A stretch of 64,000 nt of DNA from Variovorax sp. UMC13 (GCF_014170375.1 NZ_LZZW01000011.1:186001-250000); one strand, 5' to 3'; positions 51,872 to 58,916 are shown, counted from the stretch's first letter. A program made the numbers and translations. The notes: generated by a model not told the origin, from the letters alone.

Positions 51872-52176
51872 GCTGCAGACCTCGAGCGTGGCGCCAGCAG
51901 CATGTCGACGAGCGAGCCCCGCGGGTTGAGCCACTCGTGCGAGAGATCGGGCCGCGGCTTCTGGCTGTGCATGCGCTCGCGGTAGGCCTGGAACTGTGGC
52001 GTGCGGCACAAGCAGAGGTGCGCGTTTCGGCGCAGGCTGCGCTCCTCGGCGGTCACGTTCCCGTGCGGATCTGCAGGCAGCGCGTCAGCGGCTGCGGTGA
52101 AAGCCATAGCTGCGGCGCGCCAGTCGAGGCGGCTGCGTGCGGCCTGGGCGGCTGCGATGGGGGCGAGAAGGTCCAA
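51868..52176 (-). CDS. Hypothetical phage protein with TTG start, 102 residues
   Basis: Translation from TTG 52176 is supported by GGAG six bases upstream on the minus strand (GGAGTGAACC then TTG). An Ala-rich helical front and RRNAHLCLCRTPQFQ in the middle. First gene behind the leftward promoter with two operators; in lambda this is the N/early-left position. Function not recognised. Confidence 0.55.
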   Translation of the reverse strand: MDLLAPIAAAQAARSRLDWRAAAMAFTAAADALPADPHGNVTAEERSLRRNAHLCLCRTPQFQAYRERMHSQKPRPDLSHEWLNPRGSLVDMLLAPRSRSAA

Positions 52177-52216
52177 GGTTCACTCCAGGCCGCTGCGGGG
52201 TGCAGGGCGTGAGTGA

Positions 52217-52257
52217 ACTGTAGCAATGCTTTATTTGTTGGTCAATAGCATTGCTAC
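52217..52257 (-). promoter_or_regulatory. Early-left promoter with two repressor operators
   Basis: On the minus strand: -35 TTGACC (complement at 52240-52245), 17-base spacer, -10 TACAGT (complement at 52217-52222). Two copies of the 13-bp operator lie on it: GTAGCAATGCTTT (52220-52232) and ATAGCATTGCTAC (52245-52257), 25 bases centre to centre, covering -10 and -35. It matches the operator at the cI-cro switch. Confidence 0.85.
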
Positions 52258-52316
52258 ATATTTCTGCGTGGCGCGAGACTAGTCCGCACGCGGCGGCTCA
52301 CTAGATGCCTTCCGCA

Positions 52317-52484
52317 TCAACCGAGTTTCCACCAAGCCAGAACGCGACCGAGCGCAAATAAGACGATGCCTAGGAGCGCAACGGCTGTGCCCCAGTACTC
52401 GCCTGTGCCCGCGCGCACGATCACACCGAGGAGGATGAGCAGGACCCCTGCGAGCTGCAGGGCTTTGAGTGGCTTTGGAGTCAC
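52317..52484 (-). CDS. Small two-helix membrane protein downstream of cI
   Basis: 55 residues from GTG 52484 (AAGGA six bases before it). Two membrane helices (about 10-25 and 32-50). Only 40 bases after the repressor gene and on the same strand, so expressed in the lysogen. Position and shape suggest a superinfection-exclusion type protein like RexB or similar morons (inference). Confidence 0.6.
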   Translation of the reverse strand: MTPKPLKALQLAGVLLILLGVIVRAGTGEYWGTAVALLGIVLFALGRVLAWWKLG

Positions 52485-52524
52485 GAGGCGTCCTTGAGTC
52501 CGCACGTGCGGTGGGCTGAGTGCT

Positions 52525-53232
52525 TCATATTTGCTCGCTCTGCTTGTGGATGACCTGCCCAACGATCAGGCACGCGCTGCTAGCGCACTCCTTCCGCGGG
52601 TAGCGTCGCTGGTCGGGGTTGTCGGATGAAAGCCACCAGGTCCCGCCATCGCGCACCAGGCGCTTGATGACCGCCTGACCCTCGTAGTTGACCGCGAACA
52701 CCTTGCCATCCTTCGGCTCGCTGTCCGCCGTGTTGATGACGACCATATCGTCCGGGTAGAGCGTGGGTTCCATGCTGTGCCCCATCACCTTGATCGCGAC
52801 CAGCTGGTAAGGCTTGTAGCCCCGCTGTCGCAGCCAGTCTGATCTGAAGAAGATCGGCATGCCGTCGTTCTCTTCCGATTGCACTGCAAAGCCATTCACG
52901 CCGGCCTCAAGACGCAACGTGACGCGCCGGATGCGCTCGAGATCGGGGTGGTTGTCGAGGTCGACTTCATGCGATCTGGACTGCCGCTGAAGGGCTTTGG
53001 TCGCCTCCACCTCGGCCGCGAGGCGCGGACTGATCTCCGCGAGTGAGACGCCGAACCCAGCCGCGTACGCGGTTGCGGCAGCAAGGTTCATGGGGCGGCG
53101 GCCCTTGATGTGCTGGCTCACCATTGACGCGCCACCTGGAACCTGATGGTCACGCGCGAACGCCGCTTGACTGATGCCTTCGAAGCGCGCAGCTAGGCGT
53201 GCCGCTTCCTCTTCCGTCGTCCACTGGTTCAT
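52525..53232 (-). CDS. cI-like phage repressor with S24 peptidase domain
   Basis: 235 residues. N-terminal HTH (about 18-66). The C-terminal LexA-type S24 domain has Ser153 (GHSMEPTL) and Lys190 (AVIKRL). A possible self-cleavage Ala110-Gly111 (LEAGVNG) lies between, so SOS induction through RecA is expected. It reads leftward from the operator region; the start codon follows a TAGCAT -10 candidate by only six bases, so its own lysogenic transcript may be leaderless. Confidence 0.93.
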   Translation of the reverse strand: MNQWTTEEEAARLAARFEGISQAAFARDHQVPGGASMVSQHIKGRRPMNLAAATAYAAGFGVSLAEISPRLAAEVEATKALQRQSRSHEVDLDNHPDLERIRRVTLRLEAGVNGFAVQSEENDGMPIFFRSDWLRQRGYKPYQLVAIKVMGHSMEPTLYPDDMVVINTADSEPKDGKVFAVNYEGQAVIKRLVRDGGTWWLSSDNPDQRRYPRKECASSACLIVGQVIHKQSEQI

Positions 53233-53296
53233 AAAGCGATGCTACCGACCGATTTGTAAAGCATGGCTTGACGTCGATATGTAGCATTGCTACATT
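53233..53296. promoter_or_regulatory. Lambda-like OR region: three operators, rightward promoter
   Basis: Rightward promoter: TTGACG (53268-53273), 17 bases, TACATT (53291-53296). The RNA start falls at about 53302-53303, on the cro ATG itself. Operators: perfect GTAGCATTGCTAC at 53281-53293, AAAGCATGGCTTG at 53258-53270 (8/13) and AAAGCGATGCTAC at 53233-53245 (10/13 on the other strand). Centres are 23 and 25 bases apart. Confidence 0.85.
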
Positions 53297-53302
53297 TTCA
53301 AC

Positions 53303-53617
53303 ATGACAAACCCCTCAAATCCCGTTCTTCGGGCCGCTGATCACGCGGGTTCACAAGCCGCTCTTGCTCGCCTGTTGTCGGTCACGCCCTCGATGGTGAA
53401 TCAGTGGGCTCTCGGAAAAAGACCAGTTCCCAACGAGCAATGCGTCGCGATCGAGCGAGTCACGGCGGGCATGGTCACTGCCGATCAGGTTCTTCCCGGG
53501 GTCACCTGGGTGCGTGTGAAGGACAAGAACTGGCCGCACGCAGCGGGCCGGCCTCTGCTCGACGTTTCCGCCGCACCCCGCTGCGGCGCGCAGGCGGCTG
53601 CCAGTGCGGAGGCCTAG
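53303..53617 (+). CDS. Cro/YdaS-like DNA-binding protein
   Basis: 104 residues. LRAADHAGSQAALARLLSVT and PSMVNQWALGKRPVPNEQC form the YdaS-type HTH (about 8-58). It is divergent from the repressor and directly behind the rightward promoter, the cro position. There is no Shine-Dalgarno site before ATG 53303, and the -10 box ends six bases upstream, so its mRNA appears leaderless. Confidence 0.9.
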   Translation: MTNPSNPVLRAADHAGSQAALARLLSVTPSMVNQWALGKRPVPNEQCVAIERVTAGMVTADQVLPGVTWVRVKDKNWPHAAGRPLLDVSAAPRCGAQAAASAEA

Positions 53618-53625
53618 GCCGTGGG

Positions 53626-53877
53626 TCACCGCCGCATCCCGACGCGCCGCGAGCGCGCGGTAGGCAGCCTGTTCCCAGTGCTGCGGTTCGCAGTGAAGCG
53701 GACGCGCAGCGCGCCGCCAACCACGTCCATCGAAAGCCTCGAGGTCGAGATGTCGAGCGTGCTGCGGCCGCAGGCGTCGGTGTTCTTGCTCATGCCCGTA
53801 CGGCTGCTCTCATGCAGCGCAGTGCCGTCGGCGAGTTCAAGGGCGGGGACTGGTTCGAAGCGTGGTGGTGTGTTCAT
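53626..53877 (-). CDS. Possible small gene, antisense in the early-right operon (doubtful)
   Basis: In 53618-53937 the coding strand is unclear. A minus-strand frame from ATG 53877 gives 83 residues with host-like codon use. A plus-strand frame from GTG 53621 ends at 53941 with an ATGA overlap on the CII-like gene, which favours translation in the operon direction, but its product is rich in Ser and Arg and looks like a shadow. Neither is recognised. Confidence 0.25.
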   Translation of the reverse strand: MNTPPRFEPVPALELADGTALHESSRTGMSKNTDACGRSTLDISTSRLSMDVVGGALRVRFTANRSTGNRLPTARSRRVGMRR

Positions 53878-53937
53878 GGCCGCAATGGTCGCGACTTCCA
53901 TTCATTCCATCCACGTCCACGAAACGGAGAGCCGGAC

Positions 53938-54468
53938 ATGACCGCAATCCTTGATGCGCTGCGCCGCGGCGTTGATCACCTTCCCGGCGGCCGCCCGGTC
54001 GTTGCCCTTCGCCTGGGCAAGTCCGACGACGTGACCCGCAAGGAAATTTCCGGCACATCGCCGTCGCACAAGCTCGGCGCCGTGGATGCGCTGGCCATGG
54101 CCGTGATGTGCGTCGAAGCTGGCAGCCCGAACGCCTACGACTACGCGATCGCGGTGGCCACCGAATGCGGCGGTCGGTTCGAGCTGGCCAGCAGCAACTG
54201 TGACGGCGGTGGCACGCCGGTGCAGCGCGTGACCTCTCTGGTGCGTGAGACCTCGGACGTGACGACGACCGTCATCGATGCGATGGCCGACGGAGTGATC
54301 ACCGACAACGAGCTGGCGCTGATCGAGCGAGAGATCGCCGAAGCCGAGGGCGTCCTGCAGAAGCTGCGCCAAAGCGCCCGCGCCGTGAACTTCCGCGGCA
54401 AGCCCGACGCGGTGCGTGCGCAAAGCGCGGAGCAGTGGCGGCACGCCCAGGTCGGGGCAGCGGCGTAA
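53938..54468 (+). CDS. Phage CII-type regulatory protein (Phage_CP76 family)
   Basis: 176 residues. GGAG precedes ATG 53938. LDALRRGVDHLPGGRPVVALR, then KLGAVDALAMAVMC and DYAIAVATECGG follow the Phage_CP76 family of regulatory CII-like proteins, and a helical C-terminus is present. Its place after the Cro-like gene matches lambda cII. Expected to influence the lysogeny decision (family knowledge). Confidence 0.8.
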   Translation: MTAILDALRRGVDHLPGGRPVVALRLGKSDDVTRKEISGTSPSHKLGAVDALAMAVMCVEAGSPNAYDYAIAVATECGGRFELASSNCDGGGTPVQRVTSLVRETSDVTTTVIDAMADGVITDNELALIEREIAEAEGVLQKLRQSARAVNFRGKPDAVRAQSAEQWRHAQVGAAA

Positions 54469-54486
54469 GGCCGAGCGGAACAAACG

Positions 54487-54795
54487 ATGAGAACGCTTGA
54501 CCTTTTCAACGACCCGGCGCCGCCGTACCAATGCCATTCCGCCACCAGCCGCGCGGCCGCGGAGCGCATCGCGCCCGCTGCCGGCACCAAGCGCGCCGAC
54601 GTGCTGGCGTACATCAAGGGGTGCGGCGCCGAAGGCGCGACGGACGAGGAGATGCAGCGCGGCATGCCGATGCCGGCCAACACCCAGCGGCCTCGCCGGA
54701 TCGAGCGCGTGCAGATGGGCTTTGTGACGTGGGGCGGCGCCACGCGCGCCGCTGTGTCGGGCGACCACGCGCTGGTCTGGGTGGTAGCACCGTGA
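54487..54795 (+). CDS. Putative winged-helix phage protein
   Basis: 102 residues. SRAAAERIAPAAGTKRADVL and DEEMQRGMPMPANTQRPRR give a helix-turn-helix-like arrangement, closed by VQMGFVTWGGATRAAV as a wing. Family seen in beta-proteobacterial prophages (from memory); function unknown. GTGA overlap with the next gene. Confidence 0.65.
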   Translation: MRTLDLFNDPAPPYQCHSATSRAAAERIAPAAGTKRADVLAYIKGCGAEGATDEEMQRGMPMPANTQRPRRIERVQMGFVTWGGATRAAVSGDHALVWVVAP

Positions 54796-55007
54796 AGGCG
54801 CCGAAGGACTGGTCTGCGCTGAGAGAACGCTACCGCGCACTCGGCGGCGAGCTTTGGCGCACCCATCCCGACGATGGGCCGCGGTATTACTGCGCTACTG
54901 CCGTCGGCTGCGATTGGTTGATGTCGAACCTCGGGCAAGTGCGGGGGTTGATCGACGGCCTTGAGCTCAGCGAGCGCACGCCAAGACCGTGGGAGAAGTG
55001 CGAATGA
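54792..55007 (+). CDS. Small phage protein, 71 residues
   Basis: Starts at GTG 54792. DWSALRERYRALGGELW, then YYCATAVGCDWLMSNLG. Not recognised. GTGA and ATGA overlaps place it firmly in the early-right operon. Confidence 0.65.
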   Translation: MKAPKDWSALRERYRALGGELWRTHPDDGPRYYCATAVGCDWLMSNLGQVRGLIDGLELSERTPRPWEKCE

Positions 55008-55648
55008 GTCGGCAAAGGCCGCCTGAGAAGGTAGAGAAGCATTACCGGACTCCCTTGGCCGTTGCGAACAGCCCCGCATGGCGGTGCCTGCACTACTCGG
55101 CCAAGGCCTTGTGGGGTGACATGCGCGCGACGCTCACCAGCTTCAACAACGGCGACATCAGCGCGGCTCTGTCGCAGCTGAAACATCGCGGCTGGACCAG
55201 CTCCACGACCCTGGCGAAGGCCCTGCGGCAGCTGGAGGCGGGCGGCTTTCTGCGCGTCACCCGGAAGACCGTCGGCGTCGAGAAGGGGTCGAAGGTCTGC
55301 AACCTGTACCGCTTCACCGACATCGAGGTCTTCGAACAGCCGAAGAAGCACATCCCTGCTGTCAAAGCGACCCGCGACTGGGAGGGCTTCGCCACGCTCA
55401 CCGAAGCCGAACGCGCGATCGCTGAAGCCTCGGTGCCCGAGCCGATGTCGCCGGAAAAGCTGGCAGCAAGGAAAAAAAGGACGCTGCAGAAACTGCACCG
55501 TGACGATGCAGAAACTGCAGCGATGGCCCGTTTTGACGCTGCAGAAACTGCAGTTAGGGGGGGTGGGGTCACTGCAGAAACTGCACCGATCACCGGCCCC
55601 CCCAAGGGCCAGATCTCCAAGAGCGGCAACTACTTAGAGCACGTCTGA
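55004..55648 (+). CDS. Replication initiator-like protein with origin repeats in its gene
   Basis: 214 residues. The N-terminal domain (about 15-110: TPLAVANSPAWRCLHYSAKA, STTLAKALRQLEAGGFLR) looks like a phage replication winged helix. The C-terminal third is shaped by DNA repeats: the 13-bp word TGCAGAAACTGCA occurs four times inside the gene. The arrangement matches lambda gene O, where the origin lies within the initiator gene. No helicase loader is recognised next to it, so replication may use host DnaB/DnaC-like factors or the following gene. Confidence 0.7.
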   Translation: MSRQRPPEKVEKHYRTPLAVANSPAWRCLHYSAKALWGDMRATLTSFNNGDISAALSQLKHRGWTSSTTLAKALRQLEAGGFLRVTRKTVGVEKGSKVCNLYRFTDIEVFEQPKKHIPAVKATRDWEGFATLTEAERAIAEASVPEPMSPEKLAARKKRTLQKLHRDDAETAAMARFDAAETAVRGGGVTAETAPITGPPKGQISKSGNYLEHV

Positions 55649-55688
55649 CGAAAAGCGCGAGCACCCAAAAGCAACTGCAGTTTCTGCA
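55484..55688. repeat. Iteron array, probable prophage replication origin
   Basis: TGCAGAAACTGCA, a dyad of TGCAG and CTGCA with AAA between, begins at 55485, 55507, 55540 and 55573 and once inverted at 55676. Spacings 22, 33 and 33 bases are whole helical turns. The first copy is in another reading frame than the next three, so selection is on DNA. A GAAAAAAAGG run precedes the first copy. Confidence 0.75.
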
Positions 55689-55732
55689 CACCAATGCAGT
55701 ACTACCAACCCATAGAGCCCAAAAGGACAACC

Positions 55733-56398
55733 ATGACGACGAGCCCAGCACCAACCCATGACGACGAGCCCAGCACGGCCGCCGCCTTTGGTCCCTTCAA
55801 CGATCAAGCCCGCGAACTCGCCATCCAGACGGTGGCGCACTGCTCGAGCGTGATCACCGCTTACGGCAAGATCCTGAGCGGCGAGAAGCCCACCTCACGA
55901 GCGACCTTGGTCCTGGCCGAGTCGGAGCGACGGGACTATTTCGGCGAGATGCGGGAGAAGCGCAGGAAGCTCATTGAGCGCCGCCTCGTCGCTGCCGAGT
56001 ACTTGCTCCGCAACGGGCAGCGCATGCGGAAGATCGCCGAGTACCGGGCAGCATTGGCCGAAAATTCAGCCGGCGGGGCAGCAGCTGGGCCGCTCTCCGC
56101 TTTCGCCCCGATCGAAGGGCAGGCGATGGCCTGCTTGGTCGGCGAGCCCGGCCAGATCGCCGATATCTACTTGGTCGAGCCCTCGGCCGAGCATCCGGGT
56201 TTCTTCTTCCTGAGCCACCTCAGTGACGCCGGCGCGTGCGTCGACTACCTGACGAAGCCCATGCGAGCGGACTACGCGGGCGCCTGGCTGCGCGCAGAAG
56301 GCCTGGCCAGCCCCGAGACTGCCCTCTGGCGCTCCGAAGCATGTCCCGGTGTATGGAAGGCCGGCCAGTCGCTTCACAGCGCCTTGGAGGCTGCATGA
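55733..56398 (+). CDS. Hypothetical phage protein, 221 residues
   Basis: Start ATG 55733 with AAGGA five bases upstream (an ATG at 55694 is in frame but lacks a site). Helical N-terminus with a basic stretch (MREKRRKLIERRLVAAEYLL), then an alpha/beta C-terminal part (IADIYLVEPSAEHPGFFFLS). Not recognised; position suggests replication or recombination. ATGA overlap with the next gene. Confidence 0.65.
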   Translation: MTTSPAPTHDDEPSTAAAFGPFNDQARELAIQTVAHCSSVITAYGKILSGEKPTSRATLVLAESERRDYFGEMREKRRKLIERRLVAAEYLLRNGQRMRKIAEYRAALAENSAGGAAAGPLSAFAPIEGQAMACLVGEPGQIADIYLVEPSAEHPGFFFLSHLSDAGACVDYLTKPMRADYAGAWLRAEGLASPETALWRSEACPGVWKAGQSLHSALEAA

Positions 56399-57015
56399 GC
56401 ACCGCGGTCAGCGTCACGGACACCATGTACGGTCTCGAGATCGAAGTGCTCATCGATGGCAGCGTGGGCCTCGAAGCCGATGCGGGAAGCGGCGAGGTCG
56501 AGCGGATCATGTTGCACCCCGCTCAGCTGCGCTGGATAGCCGAAAGCGCCGGCCTGCTGCGCGCGCCGGCCACGCCGGATCTGCAAGCGCCCAGCATCCC
56601 GGAACTCGAGCGCACGATCACCCGGCTGCAGCGCGCTTTGCTGATGGCCAGGCTGCAGGCGGAGGAGCTGCGCAGCGACCTTCAGCTAGTCGCTGGCCAA
56701 GGCCACGAGATGCTCGACATCGAGATCGCCCACGCTCAGTCCATGGAAGACTTTCTGTGCTTCGTGTGCGGTGAGTTCGAAGACGAGTTCAGCGACCCGT
56801 CGCCGAGGACTACAAACCAGTCGCCCACGGCTACCAGTAGCCCAAGCGGACTAGTAGCCCAGGGCGACCAGTCGGCCGCATTGCCACGCGCCGGGAGCCG
56901 CACGGGTGCAGCACCAAAGGGCACACCGAAGGTTGCACCCAAGCCTGCACCAAAGCCCCCCATTGGTGATGCGCCGGGCCCGCTGTTCGCCCAAGACGGA
57001 GGGCCGCAACCGTGA
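56395..57015 (+). CDS. Hypothetical phage protein with repeat-rich C-terminus, 206 residues
   Basis: N-terminal beta-rich part (MYGLEIEVLIDGSVGLEADA), a coiled coil at about 68-105 (ELERTITRLQRALLMARLQA), CFVCGEFEDEF, and a long Ser/Pro/Ala tail (about 135-206). The tail is encoded by DNA with short repeated words, so its sequence may follow DNA constraints. Not recognised. Confidence 0.6.
   Translation: MSTAVSVTDTMYGLEIEVLIDGSVGLEADAGSGEVERIMLHPAQLRWIAESAGLLRAPATPDLQAPSIPELERTITRLQRALLMARLQAEELRSDLQLVAGQGHEMLDIEIAHAQSMEDFLCFVCGEFEDEFSDPSPRTTNQSPTATSSPSGLVAQGDQSAALPRAGSRTGAAPKGTPKVAPKPAPKPPIGDAPGPLFAQDGGPQP
56819..56875. repeat. Short-word repeats AGT(C/A)GCCC, 17-bp period
   Basis: AGTCGCCC at 56819, AGTAGCCC at 56836 and 56853, then the reverse GGGCGACCAGTCG at 56862-56875. 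Spacings of 17 bases are not multiples of three, although the stretch lies in a coding frame. Part of the word-repeat series described under findings. Confidence 0.6.
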
Positions 57016-57395
57016 AGTACCGTTGCACAGCCACTGCGCATCTGATGGCAAGCCGTTGCCCAACGGATGGCAAGCCAATGGCATTTGCCATGGGCATGGG
57101 CACGAACCGTGACCCGTCACGCCATGTCACGCGCGGTCACGCGGACAGACCTGTGACTGACGCCGAATTCCGTCGGCAGTCACGCGTGACTCACGCATTA
57201 GTTCCGCGTGACAGACGCGGGACAAACCTCCGGTGTCCCGCGGGACAACCAAGGGACAGCAACCGCCTGTCCGGCGGACAAGTTGCGGACAAGTTGCGGA
57301 CAGGTCGCGGACAGGTCGCGGACATGCGCCATTCCAGCGACGCGGCGGCACCCGCTTTCCTGGCCGGAAAAGCTTTCACAAGGGAGGACCGATGA
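57012..57395 (+). CDS. Open frame through the repeat island (uncertain)
   Basis: 127 codons from GTG 57012, with GTGA and ATGA overlaps to both neighbours, which argues for translation. The product has no recognisable domain and reads as a side effect of repeats. It may exist only to carry ribosomes through the island. Confidence 0.35.
   Translation: MKYRCTATAHLMASRCPTDGKPMAFAMGMGTNRDPSRHVTRGHADRPVTDAEFRRQSRVTHALVPRDRRGTNLRCPAGQPRDSNRLSGGQVADKLRTGRGQVADMRHSSDAAAPAFLAGKAFTREDR
57045..57330. repeat. Island of successive short-repeat families
   Basis: Four families follow one another: ATGGCA (57045, 57067, 57078, with the palindrome ATGGCATTTGCCAT); GTCACG/CGTGAC, about eight copies from 57108 to 57212, three of them 10 bases apart, with the palindrome GTCACGCGTGAC; GGGACA (57219-57258) with TGTCCCGCGGGACA; and five GGACA units 11 bases apart (57276 to 57320). 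Confidence 0.8.
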
Positions 57396-58003
57396 CAGAG
57401 ACCGCACTGAGGCCTGCGAAGCAGGATGCCCAGGATCGAGAAATGCGCAGAGCCCTGCGAGTCGCGCGGCAGCAGGACGCGAGCCGCGGGGCGCTCCCGC
57501 CGAAGCGCGTGGACGCAGGCGCTGCAGAGCGCGTGCAGCAGCTGGCGCTGGCCATCGCCACCGCGAGCGCGGCACGCGACCTCGAGGAGACCGCCGCCGT
57601 GGCCGCGCCAGCGCCGCGCGCACGCCTGCCACGAGGTCCGCAGATCGACTTCGACATCGTGCCGCCCCAGCAGTATGCAATCGACGCGCGCCTGCGGAAC
57701 TGGGGCATCTGGTGCAACGGCACCCCAGTGGCCTCCTCGTCGCCCATGTTCAGGCTCTCGCAGTCGTCGGCCCGCGCACGCGAGGGAGCGTCCAGCGCTG
57801 CCACTGGGGTGGACCGGGCCGACGCAGTTCGGATCGCCCGCGCCGTCACGTCGCTGCCGCCGACGCACGCCCGGGCGTTGAACTGGTGCTATGTCAAGCC
57901 GGTGAACCCGCGCAGCGCCTGCGCGTCCTTCGGCACTACGATGGAAGGCCTGGCCACCTTGCTCGATGATGGCCGGCAGATGTTGATCAACCGAGGGTTT
58001 TAA
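57392..58003 (+). CDS. Putative Q-like phage antiterminator
   Basis: 203 residues. AGGGAGG precedes ATG 57392. The C-terminal half (about 100-203) has RLRNWGIWCNG, DAVRIARAVTSLPPTHARAL, NWCYVKPVNPRSACASFG and TTMEGLATLLDDGRQMLINRG, the order seen in phage antitermination Q-type proteins. Its gene is followed by one small gene and then a strong promoter with a terminator just downstream, exactly where Q would act. N-terminal 90 residues are Ala/Arg-rich and variable. Confidence 0.65.
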   Translation: MTETALRPAKQDAQDREMRRALRVARQQDASRGALPPKRVDAGAAERVQQLALAIATASAARDLEETAAVAAPAPRARLPRGPQIDFDIVPPQQYAIDARLRNWGIWCNGTPVASSSPMFRLSQSSARAREGASSAATGVDRADAVRIARAVTSLPPTHARALNWCYVKPVNPRSACASFGTTMEGLATLLDDGRQMLINRGF

Positions 58004-58446
58004 TGGAACGAGACAGCCACAAAGAGCAGCTTCCTCTACCCAGTGCGGAGGAAGCCATCGTGATTCGCCGCATCCTGGGGCAGTGCCTTCACGGCAACAC
58101 GGCGAGGTCGACCGTGCGAAGGACGAGGATCTCGACCTGCGAGGACTGCGGCGAATACCAGGTGCTGGACGGCGACGCCGAGGTCCCTGTCAGCCCTGCG
58201 GAGGAAGCGCGCCTGTGGCGTGCAAGCCTCCCACGGCCGGCGACGCACCTCGTGGTGGCCGAACAGGCGCTGGCGCTGGTCGGTCGATCCGGTTGGGACA
58301 TCCAGATCCGCCAGACGGGTACGGCCATCGTGTGCAAGCTTTCGCGTGGCGACCGTATCGTGCGCTCGATGCCTCAGGACACGCGCGCCGCAGCCATCGT
58401 CGATGCTCTGGCGCAAATGGCGAGCGAGTATCGATTGGTCGGTTGA
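58003..58446 (+). CDS. Hypothetical phage protein, 147 residues
   Basis: TAATG overlap with the Q-like gene. N-terminal RTRISTCEDCGEYQVLDGD has one C-x2-C pair; the C-terminal half is alpha/beta (WDIQIRQTGTAIVCKLSRGD). Not recognised. The late promoter begins at its stop codon. Confidence 0.6.
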   Translation: MERDSHKEQLPLPSAEEAIVIRRILGQCLHGNTARSTVRRTRISTCEDCGEYQVLDGDAEVPVSPAEEARLWRASLPRPATHLVVAEQALALVGRSGWDIQIRQTGTAIVCKLSRGDRIVRSMPQDTRAAAIVDALAQMASEYRLVG

Positions 58447-58470
58447 CAGATCCCTGCGCGGCGGCATAAT
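58443..58470 (+). promoter_or_regulatory. Strong late promoter (pR-prime analogue)
   Basis: TTGACA (58443-58448), 16-base spacer, CATAAT (58465-58470): the best sigma-70 promoter of the prophage. RNA would start near 58477 and meet a terminator after about 74 bases. This is the pR-prime/tR-prime layout used by lambdoid phages with Q. Confidence 0.85.
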
Positions 58471-58549
58471 CCGCGCCAACGACTGAGCACTGGCACAAGG
58501 GTCGCCCATCCATGACGGAGGCGAAGGTGTCGGTAAAGCTCGGAAAACG

Positions 58550-58578
58550 AGCCCTCTGCAATGGAGGGCTTTCCTTTT
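58550..58578 (+). terminator. Leader terminator downstream of the late promoter
   Basis: Stem AGCCCTC / GAGGGCT with a 7-base loop, then TTCCTTTT. Upstream A-rich CGGAAAACG can pair with the T-tract in the reverse direction. Antitermination by the Q-like protein would be needed to read the late genes. Confidence 0.85.
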
Positions 58579-58592
58579 GGTGCCACCGGAAG

Positions 58593-58916
58593 ATGGCCAG
58601 CCTCGGATCCCATGTGACGTTTCTCGAAGCCATCTCCTACCTTGAGTCGCTTGAAGAGGCTACTGCAAAAGTTGCATCCTTCCGAAGCGCCTTCCCCGAA
58701 CGGCACATTGCGCTGAGCATCTATTCCCGCGCACTGTTGAAATTCAACTACCTTTCTCTCCACGAAGCGTATCGACGGCTTCGTTTGGAGATGGCAGCAC
58801 CTGTCCTGACCGTCACCCAGGCCGTCACCGATGACCTGACTGCGATTCTTGGGGTGTCGCCTCAGTTGAAGTTGAAGCATCAAGCCGAGGCTATGTTTGG
58901 CAAGGTCTGGCCCTGA
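58593..58916 (+). CDS. Hypothetical phage protein after the late terminator
   Basis: 107 residues from ATG 58593. The frame is open from ATG 58512, but that part contains the terminator, so the shorter start is preferred. All-helical look (FLEAISYLESLEEATAKVAS, KLKHQAEAMFGKVW). GC is lower than its neighbours. Not recognised. Confidence 0.55.
   Translation: MASLGSHVTFLEAISYLESLEEATAKVASFRSAFPERHIALSIYSRALLKFNYLSLHEAYRRLRLEMAAPVLTVTQAVTDDLTAILGVSPQLKLKHQAEAMFGKVWP

Noticed and set aside
53621..53941. Plus-strand frame between the Cro-like and CII-like genes
   Set aside because: It overlaps the next start by ATGA but its product is Ser/Arg-rich with no recognisable pattern, and an antisense frame is equally open; left unresolved.
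57045..57330. CRISPR array in the repeat island
   Set aside because: Repeats are 5-14 bases, palindromic and of several families, with no uniform spacers and no cas genes.
58512..58592. Upstream start of the 58512-58916 frame
   Set aside because: This part contains the leader terminator and lies in the late leader RNA; the ATG at 58593 is preferred.
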